Source of the DNA: Bacteroidota bacterium | GTDB taxonomy: Bacteria > Bacteroidota > Bacteroidia > Chitinophagales > Chitinophagaceae | Reading direction: 5' to 3' | Assembly (NCBI GenBank): GCA_028876495.1 | Contig: JAGWRO010000015.1 | Span: 1-39,255, forward strand | Length of the DNA stretch: 39,255 nt | Shown: in pieces, positions 1 through 7,526 of the stretch | Layout of the letters: the number at the start of each line of letters is the position of its first letter | Numbering within the stretch: position 1 is the first letter of the stretch | The notes under the pieces: generated by a model | The model's database searches: none | What the model saw: the letters and a program-made list of their open reading frames with translations, nothing else | What the model was told of the DNA's origin: nothing | Translations under genes and position numbers: made by a program

Positions 1-54
1 ATTCTTGAGCAGATCATCTACAAAACAATAAATTGATATAATTTTATCTTCATT

Positions 55-118
55 GAGCATCGGTAAAATAATTTTAAGTGGGTAACTCAAAATTATTCTT
101 TATTCCGATGCTCTTTTT
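55..118 (+). terminator. long interrupted hairpin with T-run, possible terminator
   Basis: GAGCATCGG (55-63) pairs perfectly with CCGATGCTC (105-113). Inside it AATAATTTT (67-75) pairs with AAAATTATT (89-97). Five T follow at 114-118. This fits a Rho-independent terminator for a gene ending left of the window, although the interior loops are large. It could also be an inverted repeat of a small element. The upstream gene is not visible, so the role is inferred. Confidence 0.45.
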
Positions 119-140
119 AACTGGCAACTTGAGTTAATTA

Positions 141-318
141 GCCAATGGTAAGATAGCAAAAGCGATGAGATAGCAAATAAACAAATTATCCTGATTTTTA
201 TTTTTCCCAGAGGTAAAAGAAAAAATAATTTATGTGGCAATTATTGGGGTTGCCAATGGTAAGAAAGCAAAAGTTGATGAGATAGTAAAAAAACAAATAA
301 CCGGGATTTCTATTTTTT
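141..318. repeat. imperfect ~65-bp direct repeat, two copies
   Basis: Copy 1 spans about 141-206 and copy 2 about 252-318. Both start with GCCAATGGTAAGA, continue through a GATGAGATAG core and an A-rich stretch, and end in a T-rich segment. They differ at scattered positions and by small indels, and their starts are 111 bp apart. Copy 2 ends about 25 bp before the first EEP gene, so the repeat lies in that gene's upstream region. No ORF covers it. It could be a duplicated regulatory segment or a relic of local duplication. Apart from this repeat and the hairpin at 55-118, nothing was recognised in 1-343. Confidence 0.7.
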
Positions 319-343
319 ATTTCTCAAAAATAAACAAAATAGT

Positions 344-1480
344 ATGTCTTATTATCGACGGCCTGTTTATCAAAAGATCCTGATTTTTCTCAACATTTGC
401 GTAATTATCGCTTACCTGTTTGTTTGCCTTGTTCCTTTTGTAAATACAGGCGTTAACTGGTTTATAGCAGTTCCGGGAATTATCTTTCCCCTACTTTTTT
501 TTGTTTTACTTTTCTTTGTAATTCTATGGATCATTTTAAAATCCAAATTCCTTTGGGTTTCTGCAATTACTATTCTTCTTGGGTTGCAGCAAATTTTGGC
601 AGTTTTTTCTTTTAATCTTCCTCAAAAATTTTCTGCTGAAAAGCAACCTGATATTTTGCGGGTTTTGCAATGGAACGTAATGAGTTGGGACCAGTTGGAA
701 GAAAGAAGGAATATAGAAAATGGTGGACATGCATTACGGCCTTTGATGATGGACGTTGTGAATTCTGTAAATGCAGATGTACTTTGTTTTGAAGAATTTT
801 TTGAATCAAAAGACACCTCCATTTTTAAATCGAATATTACTACAATTACCCAAATGGGTTTTCCTTTTCATTATTTTGTTCCTGTAGATACCAAACATTC
901 AGATGATCGTACCGGCATTATTATTTTTTCTAAAAATCCGATTGTAGATACGGCAAGTTTTAATTTGAACCTGGATAAAAAAGGCGAACATTTAATCTAT
1001 GCTGATATTAAAGTGAAGGATAAAACCTTTCGTGTTTTTGCCACTCATTTAATTCCTATAAAATTTGCTGATTGGGAAGATCAAAGACAAAAAAACGAGG
1101 AAATATATGGAGATGCCGGCGCCAATAATTATGGAAGAATTTTTTCAAAATTAATAAGAGGCTACTCTTTTCGTTACCATCAATCTCTGTTTGTAGGAAA
1201 AAAGATAGCCGAAAGCCCTTATCCGGCCATCATTTGCGGCGATTTTAACGATATTCCTAATTCCAGCACTTATTTTAATGTGAAAGGAAATTTACAGGAT
1301 CCGTTTCTAAAAAAAGGATTTTGGACCGGAAGAACAACGAGAACAAGTTTTGGAATTATTTCTCCTACGTTACGTATTGATTACATTTTAGCTTCAAGGA
1401 ATTTTTTGGTAAACCAGTATCAGATCATTCATGTTCCTTATTCAGATCATTATCCTGTAGAAACAGATTTGCACTATTAA
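344..1480 (+). CDS. membrane-anchored endonuclease/exonuclease/phosphatase family protein (copy 1)
   Basis: 378 aa. Three hydrophobic segments near residues 12-30, 38-63 and 70-90 anchor the protein, followed by a soluble EEP (DNase I-like) domain from about residue 104. Family active-site residues are visible: N111 in the WN motif, the Glu pair E150/E151, H235 in ATHL, D300/N302 in GDFND and D368/H369 in SDHYP. The fold therefore looks catalytically intact, with a divalent-metal phosphodiesterase or phosphatase mechanism expected. The substrate (nucleic acid, lipid or sugar phosphate) cannot be read from sequence. A close paralogue follows in the same orientation 135 bp downstream. The ATG start directly precedes a short basic N-terminus and the first membrane segment. 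A direct repeat lies just upstream. Confidence 0.88.
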   Translation: MSYYRRPVYQKILIFLNICVIIAYLFVCLVPFVNTGVNWFIAVPGIIFPLLFFVLLFFVILWIILKSKFLWVSAITILLGLQQILAVFSFNLPQKFSAEKQPDILRVLQWNVMSWDQLEERRNIENGGHALRPLMMDVVNSVNADVLCFEEFFESKDTSIFKSNITTITQMGFPFHYFVPVDTKHSDDRTGIIIFSKNPIVDTASFNLNLDKKGEHLIYADIKVKDKTFRVFATHLIPIKFADWEDQRQKNEEIYGDAGANNYGRIFSKLIRGYSFRYHQSLFVGKKIAESPYPAIICGDFNDIPNSSTYFNVKGNLQDPFLKKGFWTGRTTRTSFGIISPTLRIDYILASRNFLVNQYQIIHVPYSDHYPVETDLHY

Positions 1481-1615
1481 CGGATGCCCTTTATACAGTT
1501 TTTTTAAATCAGGAGTATCGTTATTTTATCTTTAAAAATCATTATTTAATAATTTATTATAATTTACCTGATTATCTTTCGCAAAAAAGTTTTAATAAAC
1601 CAGCTTAGATTTTTT

Positions 1616-2731
1616 ATGCGAGATAAAGCACGTACCCTTTTCAGAAGTGTTTTTTTATTGATCAATATCGGGATCATCATTCTTTATCTTCTTGTATGCC
1701 TTGTGCCATTTATTGATACAGGAAAATATTGGTTCATTGCTTTTCCGGGTCTGGCTTTTCCTTTGCTGTTTTTTGCGCTTTTTTGTTTTGTTATTTTTTG
1801 GGCGGTTCTTAAATCGAAATGGTTTTGGATTTCCTTGATTGTAATGTTTTTGGGGATTCAACAAATACTCGCTGTTTTTTCCTTTCATTTGCCTCAGCAG
1901 TTTTCACAGGTAAAACAACCAAATACTTTAAGGATATTTCATTGGAATGTTGAAGGCTGGGATGATTATTATGAAAACCTAAAAGAAGGAAATAGTTACT
2001 ACCCGCAAATGATGAAGCTTATACAGGCTCAAAATGCCGACATACTTTGTTTTGAAGAATATGCGGATGATAAAGATATGGCTGATTCTAATTCAACGTT
2101 AACAACTATCAGAAAAATGGGATACCCTTATTATTTGTTTGCAGAAACTGAATCTGATTCACATTCCAACTCCAATGGCGTTATTATCTTTTCAAAATTT
2201 CCAATTCTCCGGTCTGATACTATCAATTATGGCAAAAATACCAAGGCTGAACACCTTCTATCCATTGACATTCAAGCAGGAGAAAAAATGATCAGAATAT
2301 TCACTACTCATTTGCAATCAGTGAGGTTTGAGCATGCACAATATGCAAGCCTCAGTAAACTGAAACATGCGAAAGATCCGGGTTACAGAGATTCCAGGAC
2401 TATTGTTTCTAAATTAAAAACCGGTTATGAATTCCGGTACTCCCAGGCACAAACGGTAAAAAAGCAAATTGAGGAAAGCCTATATCCTGTGATAATAACC
2501 GGCGATTTTAATGATGTTCCTAATTCAAATACTTACTTTACCATAAAAGGGAAATTGCAGGATAGCTTCCTGGAAAAAGGGGCTTTTATAGGGCGAACCT
2601 TTAGGTTTATATCACCTACTTTAAGAATAGATTATATCCTCGCAGATAAAAGTTTTAGGGTAAATCAGTTTAGGGTAATTCATGTTCCTTATTCTGATCA
2701 TTATCCTATAGAAACTGACCTTGAGTATTAA
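1616..2731 (+). CDS. membrane-anchored endonuclease/exonuclease/phosphatase family protein (copy 2)
   Basis: 371 aa, clearly paralogous to the preceding gene along its whole length, including the three N-terminal membrane segments (about residues 10-30, 38-62, 69-90). EEP residues are kept: N111, E147/E148, H232, D297/N299 and D361/H362. The two copies differ most in the loop between the Glu and His motifs, where substrate contacts often lie, so they may differ in substrate. The 135-bp gap between copies holds no ORF and is very AT-rich, and separate promoters are possible. The gene ends 7 bp before the convergent hibernation factor gene, with no obvious terminator hairpin between. Family call is firm; physiological role unknown. 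Confidence 0.88.
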   Translation: MRDKARTLFRSVFLLINIGIIILYLLVCLVPFIDTGKYWFIAFPGLAFPLLFFALFCFVIFWAVLKSKWFWISLIVMFLGIQQILAVFSFHLPQQFSQVKQPNTLRIFHWNVEGWDDYYENLKEGNSYYPQMMKLIQAQNADILCFEEYADDKDMADSNSTLTTIRKMGYPYYLFAETESDSHSNSNGVIIFSKFPILRSDTINYGKNTKAEHLLSIDIQAGEKMIRIFTTHLQSVRFEHAQYASLSKLKHAKDPGYRDSRTIVSKLKTGYEFRYSQAQTVKKQIEESLYPVIITGDFNDVPNSNTYFTIKGKLQDSFLEKGAFIGRTFRFISPTLRIDYILADKSFRVNQFRVIHVPYSDHYPIETDLEY

Positions 2732-2738
2732 TTTACTT

Positions 2739-3026
2739 CTAAGCTTGTTCCTTTTTTCTTCTCAAAATTTTTTGAAGGATATCTACACAACTATGAATTG
2801 CTTCTTCAAAAGTGGTTGCATTTTTCTTTACAAAATCATCATAGCCCGGAACTGCCAATCTAATTTCGCAAACTTTATTTTCAACAACATCTCCATCAAG
2901 TGATAAGGTTACATCAGCACGTATGATTTTATCGTCATACTGTGACAGCTTCCCTACTTTTTCATCTACATAATCTTTCAATTCCTGTTTTGCATTAAAT
3001 TTCAATGTTTGCAGATTTATTTGCAT
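2739..3026 (-). CDS. hpf: short ribosome hibernation promoting factor (HPF/RaiA family)
   Basis: 95 aa, the usual length of the short HPF/RaiA class without the C-terminal dimerisation domain of long HPF. The opening beta strand (QINLQTLKF), the helix with DYVDEKVGKL, the paired strands around residues 35-60 and the second helix with TTFEEAIHSCVDILQ match the beta-alpha-beta-beta-beta-alpha layout. Basic residues near the C-terminus (KILRRKK) suit 16S rRNA binding. Known role of the family: binding the 30S decoding centre in stationary phase or stress and silencing ribosomes. The gene is transcribed alone, convergent with the second EEP gene. The start is an ATG at 3024-3026, behind a very T/A-rich leader with no clear Shine-Dalgarno. 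Confidence 0.88.
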   Translation of the reverse strand: MQINLQTLKFNAKQELKDYVDEKVGKLSQYDDKIIRADVTLSLDGDVVENKVCEIRLAVPGYDDFVKKNATTFEEAIHSCVDILQKILRRKKEQA

Positions 3027-3173
3027 ATTTTTTATTTTTTATTTTTTTTAAAAGATTCTTCTTTTTGAGCTAAGGTACCAATCTATTCATCAATAAAATT
3101 TCATGCCTAAAAAAGTGAAAGTTAAAATTTGAACCAGAAAATTTAAAGCGGGGAATTAACGTTCTTAATTTGG

Positions 3174-3181
3174 TAATTTTG
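3174..3181 (+). promoter_or_regulatory. candidate Bacteroidota -7 element (TAATTTTG)
   Basis: TAATTTTG matches TAnnTTTG 43 bp before the ATG of the MORN-like gene at 3225. No convincing -33 TTTG is seen at the right spacing, so this is tentative. Confidence 0.35.
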
Positions 3182-3224
3182 AATTACAGCAAATTTTATT
3201 ATTTATGAATACAAAGTCTGTCCC

Positions 3225-3878
3225 ATGAAAAAATTATTATTCTTGTTGATCACCTTCCAACTGGTTCTTTTAACAGCTAATGCGCAATATAAAAGTTACA
3301 AAATTTCTGTAAGAGGCGATACCATAAACGCGGTTGATCTTAATGGTTTGAAACAGGGTAAATGGGTGGTTCATGTAGATCCTTTGCGTGGCGAACCCGG
3401 GTATGAGGAAGAAGGAATTTTTGTAAATGATAAGAAAGAAGGTACGTGGAGAAAATACGATTTGCAAGGCGATTTTATAGCGTATGAAAACTATAAAAAC
3501 GGGGATAAAGATGGGAAGTCGCAGTATTTTACGCAATACGGAGACTTGGTAAGGGAGGAAAACTGGAGGGCTTATAATCCTGAACAACCTTATGATACGA
3601 TCCCGATTTATGGTACAGGCAATAATGAAATTGTAAGTTATAAGATCATTAAAGCAAAACCGTATAGTGTAAAAGATGGAACCTGGACATACTACGATAA
3701 TGGCAAGATCATAAAAACTGAAGAATATGATCGCGGCTACTTATTGCACCCGCCAAAAACAGAAGTTGTGAGCGATGAACCAATGAAAAAAATAGTTCCG
3801 AAAGAAGTTTTGGAATATCAAAAAAAGAACGCCCATAAAAAGCACGTAAAAGTGATAGACGGAAGCGCGAGCTATTAA
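3225..3878 (+). CDS. secreted MORN-like (YwqK-type repeat) protein
   Basis: 217 aa. Residues 1-20 form a signal peptide ending in ANAQ. The rest contains several short repeats of the MORN_2/YwqK type: G-x-W and E-G-x-W-x-x-Y followed by a D/N-G turn, for example around GLKQGKW, KKEGTWRKYD, NGDKDGKSQYF and VKDGTWTYYDNG. Such repeats form extended beta-sheet surfaces in Bacteroidota secreted proteins. They are often annotated as toxin-antitoxin YwqK antitoxin, a label not supported here because no toxin is adjacent and the protein is exported. The C-terminus is rich in Lys and His. Its stop codon overlaps the convergent holA stop by 4 bp. Function unknown. Confidence 0.75.
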   Translation: MKKLLFLLITFQLVLLTANAQYKSYKISVRGDTINAVDLNGLKQGKWVVHVDPLRGEPGYEEEGIFVNDKKEGTWRKYDLQGDFIAYENYKNGDKDGKSQYFTQYGDLVREENWRAYNPEQPYDTIPIYGTGNNEIVSYKIIKAKPYSVKDGTWTYYDNGKIIKTEEYDRGYLLHPPKTEVVSDEPMKKIVPKEVLEYQKKNAHKKHVKVIDGSASY

Positions 3879-4888
3879 ACTCTTTTTGTCCCCATGTTCA
3901 TTATTTTGTATGAAAGTTCTTTCATCAAGGCGCCGGTGGATATTCCTGTATTACCGATCCCTATACTTTTAAGGTTTGCATCATGCAATAATAAAATTAC
4001 CTGTTCCATTTCTAAAAAAGAATAATTTTTAATAGTTTCCATTACCTGCTCTACTAAAGCAGGATTATAATTGAAAACCGGTTTAATGGCTCGCTCACTT
4101 TTATCGTGCATTTGGTAAACTGTAAGAATTTTTGAAAAATAGGAATAAAGCGATGGCAATATCAATTGAATGGGAACAGCCTTTGGATTGGCTTCAAAGT
4201 ATTGGATGATACGTATTGCTTTTGCCTGGTCTTTTCTGCTTAGTGCATTTTGCAATTCAAAAATATTATACTCTTTACTGATACCGATAAATTTTTCAAT
4301 ATCATCTTCAGTAATATTTTTCTCGGTAAGGTTTAATGAAAGCTTCTCTATTTCATTAACAATACGCGAAAGATCGTTGCCAATATGATCAACTAATAAG
4401 GCCATGGCCTTTGGTTTTATAGTAAAACCAGTTGTCTGCAAATAACTGTTTATCCAGCCGGGCAACTGATTCTCATAAATTTTCTTTGAAAGAAAGACCT
4501 CACCTTTCTTCTTGATTAATTTTGAGAATTTCTGCCTTCCGTCAAGTGTTTTTCCCTTATATGAAACAACCAGAATAGTTGTAGGGAGAGGATTCTCCAC
4601 ATACGATTCCAGTTTGTCAACATCTTTCATTTGTTGCGCCTCCTTTAGCAACACTACCTGCCTTTCTGCAAACATAGGATAACGCCTGCAAGCATTTACA
4701 ATATCAGCCCAATTGGCATCTTTTCCATAAAAAACGGTTTGGTTAAATTCGGCTTCGCTTTCTGTAAGGATCTTTTTTTCGGCATATTCCATCACTTCAT
4801 CTATAAAATAATCTTCATCCCCTTCGAGCCAGTAAACAGGTTTGAATTCTTTATTTTTCCAGTTAGTTATGATTGAGGAAGCGGTCAT
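3875..4888 (-). CDS. holA: DNA polymerase III subunit delta
   Basis: 337 aa, the usual HolA length. The N-terminal P-loop-like domain opens with the family pattern of a lone helix followed by PVYWLEGDEDYFIDE, equivalent to the YLL.G.E.FLIxE start of delta subunits, and lacks a working Walker A as expected. The middle domain has the conserved run LLVDHIGNDLSRIVNEIEKL, and the C-terminal collar domain covers roughly residues 210-330. Delta opens the beta sliding clamp as part of the clamp-loader complex. The gene is monocistronic, convergent with the MORN-like gene. The ATG at 4886-4888 lies just downstream of a TATCTTTG element, suggesting a very short leader. Confidence 0.87.
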   Translation of the reverse strand: MTASSIITNWKNKEFKPVYWLEGDEDYFIDEVMEYAEKKILTESEAEFNQTVFYGKDANWADIVNACRRYPMFAERQVVLLKEAQQMKDVDKLESYVENPLPTTILVVSYKGKTLDGRQKFSKLIKKKGEVFLSKKIYENQLPGWINSYLQTTGFTIKPKAMALLVDHIGNDLSRIVNEIEKLSLNLTEKNITEDDIEKFIGISKEYNIFELQNALSRKDQAKAIRIIQYFEANPKAVPIQLILPSLYSYFSKILTVYQMHDKSERAIKPVFNYNPALVEQVMETIKNYSFLEMEQVILLLHDANLKSIGIGNTGISTGALMKELSYKIMNMGTKRV

Positions 4889-4892
4889 TTTT

Positions 4893-4900
4893 CAAAGATA
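4893..4900 (-). promoter_or_regulatory. candidate -7 element for holA (TATCTTTG on minus strand)
   Basis: On the minus strand TATCTTTG fits TAnnTTTG and ends only 4 bp before the holA ATG. If real, transcription would start at or near the ATG, giving a leaderless or nearly leaderless mRNA. No clear -33 partner. Confidence 0.35.
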
Positions 4901-4932
4901 AAAATTTACACTTAGATTGTGTGAAAATCAAA

Positions 4933-4940
4933 TAGCTTTG
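4933..4940 (+). promoter_or_regulatory. candidate -7 element (TAGCTTTG)
   Basis: TAGCTTTG fits TAnnTTTG and lies about 87 bp before the coiled-coil gene at 5028, implying a leader of roughly 80 nt. No good -33 element at 19-21 bp. Confidence 0.3.
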
Positions 4941-5027
4941 TGCTATCATTCTGAACATCAATTTATTGGCATGATTTTGGAAAATGGTATAACGTATTAA
5001 TATTTATAAAAATAAAAAACTTACATC

Positions 5028-6020
5028 ATGAGTTACGAAAACTTCCCTGAAAGCGAAAAGCCCGGGGAAACAGAAGTAGTTAAAAAAAATACCAGCGGTC
5101 GTAATATTTTAACCGCCATTCTTGTCATCGCTTTACTTGCTACATGGGGTTATATCATTTTTGATAAAAATAAAACACGGCAGGAAAAGCAAGATCTTAC
5201 TACACAAATTGTAAACAGCGATTCTGCAAAAAATGAGTTGCAACGTGAATTAGATGATGCAGCCCTCAGGCTTGATGCACTTAAAACCAGTAATGTAAAA
5301 GCAGACAGTCTTATAAAGACAAAAGACAAAGATATTGATGATTTAAGGGCAAAAGTTCAAGGCATTATTAATAACAGAAACGCCACAAGAGCCCAACTTG
5401 CAGAGGCCCAAAGATTGATTGCTCAATTGAAGGGAAATATAGAAATGTATACAGCGCAAATTGATTCTTTGCAAAATGCCAATGCCCAACTTACAGAAAC
5501 CAATCGCGTAGTTACGCAGCAAAGAGATGTAGTGCAAAACAGTTATGATTCTGCCAACCGGGTTATTCAGCATAAGGATACAATGATCGACGTGGGTTCA
5601 ACATTGGAAGCTTCTAATTTTTCTATTGAAGGAATAAAGGAAAAAAACAGTGGTAAAGAAAAAGTAACTTCTACAGCAAAACGTGTTGATAAATTAAGAA
5701 TTTCTTTTACTCTGGATGCAAACAGAATCACCCCTTCAGGGCCCAAAGATGTTTATGTGTCAATTACTGCACCCGACGGAAAACCGGTACAAGTAGATGC
5801 TTTAGGATCAGGAACTTTTACTACACGTGATGGAGTTCAAAAGCCATATACCAAAAAAATTCAGGTTAATTATGTTCAGGGCCAAAAACAACCTGTAAAA
5901 GTAGAATGGTCGCAAAACAGCAAATTTCAGACTGGCGATTACAAGATCTCTATTTATAACAATGGATTTGAAATAGGGCAGGGAACCGTTACTTTGAAGA
6001 AAGGTGGTTTGTTCTCTTAA
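5028..6020 (+). CDS. single-pass membrane protein with long periplasmic coiled coil
   Basis: 330 aa. A short acidic cytoplasmic N-terminus is followed by one membrane helix (about residues 26-46). Next comes a long region rich in Lys, Glu, Asp, Gln and Ala with heptad spacing (about residues 50-185), predicted as coiled coil. The C-terminal third (about 220-330) looks like a compact beta-rich domain, with motifs such as RISFTLDANR, DVYVSITAPDGKPV and GDYKISIYNNGFEIGQG. I do not recognise a named family. The layout suggests an envelope structural or scaffolding role, which is inference. It stands alone between a candidate promoter and a strong terminator, so it is probably monocistronic. Confidence 0.7.
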   Translation: MSYENFPESEKPGETEVVKKNTSGRNILTAILVIALLATWGYIIFDKNKTRQEKQDLTTQIVNSDSAKNELQRELDDAALRLDALKTSNVKADSLIKTKDKDIDDLRAKVQGIINNRNATRAQLAEAQRLIAQLKGNIEMYTAQIDSLQNANAQLTETNRVVTQQRDVVQNSYDSANRVIQHKDTMIDVGSTLEASNFSIEGIKEKNSGKEKVTSTAKRVDKLRISFTLDANRITPSGPKDVYVSITAPDGKPVQVDALGSGTFTTRDGVQKPYTKKIQVNYVQGQKQPVKVEWSQNSKFQTGDYKISIYNNGFEIGQGTVTLKKGGLFS

Positions 6021-6040
6021 AAAAGGCAAATATTTTATAA

Positions 6041-6073
6041 AAAACTTCCTGTCTAAAAACAGGAAGTTTTTTT
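6041..6073 (+). terminator. Rho-independent terminator
   Basis: AAAACTTCCTG (6041-6051) pairs with CAGGAAGTTTT (6060-6070): an 11-bp perfect stem with an 8-nt loop, then more T. It lies 20 bp after the stop of the coiled-coil gene. Confidence 0.88.
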
Positions 6074-6257
6074 ATGCCAGAAATAAAATAAAAATCAAGC
6101 TTATTTATTTATTTACTACTTTCTAATCGTAATCTTCCTATTAAGAACTCTTGATTTTACGGTAGCTTTATTAGGGTGTTTTTCTGGTTGATATGCCTGC
6201 TTACATTTTGTAGTTTTATAGAAATTAGAAATTCAATTTTTAATTAAATCCTAACCT

Positions 6258-7433
6258 ATGAAACAAGTGTACATCCGTGTAATTTTATTGCTTTTTATAA
6301 CACCCATTCAGCAGGCATTTTCGCAGTGCACGTGCAGTGATGGATCATCACCTGATTCAGTTGTATACAATCAACATTATGATTCTATAATATCTACCAA
6401 CACTGCTATATCCTTCCCGAAATTTAGTGATACCGTAGGACTCTTAACCTGCTTAAGATTAAGCGATACAGTTACTACAGTAGTAAACTATAATCTTGAG
6501 AATAACCTTGATACTACCGAAGATTATAATTTTGAAACTTACAGGAGGTCGCAGTTTACAGGGCCTGATGGATTTTTTAGTTCTGTGGTATCTCCTCCAA
6601 AGGATTACGGACCTTATACACTTGGGCCCTACGATCCCGTTGGTCATACTGATGAAGTGAACGTGGGACCTGATACGGTTTTCAATAATAATGCACATAC
6701 ACAATATTTTGGTGGAAGTTCATCTTACTATGGAAGTGGAAATGTTACATTGAATTATCTTACCACAAGTACTTTTACCATTTTAACGGGAAGTGATAAT
6801 GCTATTATCAAATTACAAGCTTATACAAGGCTGGCTGCGCAATTGGTCTATTACTGGTGCCCTTTCAGTGTTTTACAAACAAATTTAAGCGCCTTTGCAG
6901 TATCAATGAAAGATAACAATGTAGTTATAAACTGGAAAATTACAGATCATCAACCCACTAATAAATATGAGATAGAAATGAGTACCGACGGTAAGAATTT
7001 TACAGACTTGGGTGCAGGTATTTCAACTGTTTCAGCAACAGGTACTAATTCTCAGTTCGTGTATTCTCCTGAAAATGATTTTAGCGGCGATTTGTATTTT
7101 AGAATAAAGCAAACGGATGCTTCAGGTAGCATTTATTATTCTGAAATCAGAAGTATTTACGTAAATAATAGTCAAAAGCAAAAGTTATCTCTTTACCCCA
7201 ATCCTACGGTTTCAGGGGTTAACATTCAGTTTGTAAACAATACAGGTAGTGAGTATAAAGTTGAATTGTTCAACAATTATGGGCAGTTGATTTTTCTAAA
7301 AAATTATTCACTTACCAAAGCAGCCTCCATCAATATAGCATGGCCTGATAAACCGGCGCCTGGCATTTATTTTATTAAAGTAACTGATATCAACCATCAC
7401 GGCGAGCAGGTAGAAAGATTAAAGATATTGTAA
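6258..7433 (+). CDS. secreted protein with type IX secretion (type A) sorting domain
   Basis: 391 aa. Residues 1-22 form a signal peptide ending in FSQ, followed by a CTCSDGSS segment that may form a disulfide. The middle (about 30-210) is a Thr/Ser/Tyr/Asn-rich secreted domain I cannot name. Residues about 215-300 resemble a fibronectin-type beta domain (the pattern VVINWKITDHQPTNKYEIE is common before sorting domains). The last ~80 residues are a por/T9SS type A signal: LYPNPT at about 315-320, then GQLI, PGIYFIKV and the C-terminal basic strand. Known for the family: export to the periplasm by Sec, crossing the outer membrane by T9SS and removal of the C-terminal signal. Cargo function unknown. 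Confidence 0.85.
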   Translation: MKQVYIRVILLLFITPIQQAFSQCTCSDGSSPDSVVYNQHYDSIISTNTAISFPKFSDTVGLLTCLRLSDTVTTVVNYNLENNLDTTEDYNFETYRRSQFTGPDGFFSSVVSPPKDYGPYTLGPYDPVGHTDEVNVGPDTVFNNNAHTQYFGGSSSYYGSGNVTLNYLTTSTFTILTGSDNAIIKLQAYTRLAAQLVYYWCPFSVLQTNLSAFAVSMKDNNVVINWKITDHQPTNKYEIEMSTDGKNFTDLGAGISTVSATGTNSQFVYSPENDFSGDLYFRIKQTDASGSIYYSEIRSIYVNNSQKQKLSLYPNPTVSGVNIQFVNNTGSEYKVELFNNYGQLIFLKNYSLTKAASINIAWPDKPAPGIYFIKVTDINHHGEQVERLKIL

Positions 7434-7459
7434 TCAATTACTCACTTTGGTTTTAAATG

Positions 7460-7517
7460 CCGTAAAATATAAATGCACAACTGTTCTATTTTGAACGGTT
7501 GTGCATTTACGGTTTTT
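7460..7517. terminator. bidirectional terminator between convergent genes
   Basis: A 17-bp stem runs from 7470-7486 to 7493-7509 (TAAATGCACAACTGTTC against its complement, one G-T wobble) with a 6-nt loop. CCGT/ACGG flanks add pairs on the outside, with T-runs after it on the plus strand and A-rich sequence before it. It sits between the T9SS cargo gene (plus) and the TonB receptor gene (minus), and can serve both. Confidence 0.85.
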
Positions 7518-7526
7518 GTATAGTAG

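Noticed and set aside
2721-2903. 60-codon plus-strand frame overlapping the second EEP gene end and hpf
   Set aside because: It is antisense to hpf and has no recognisable domain.
3225-3878. YwqK-type antitoxin of a toxin-antitoxin pair
   Set aside because: The protein has an export signal and no toxin gene is adjacent; the label comes from repeat similarity only.
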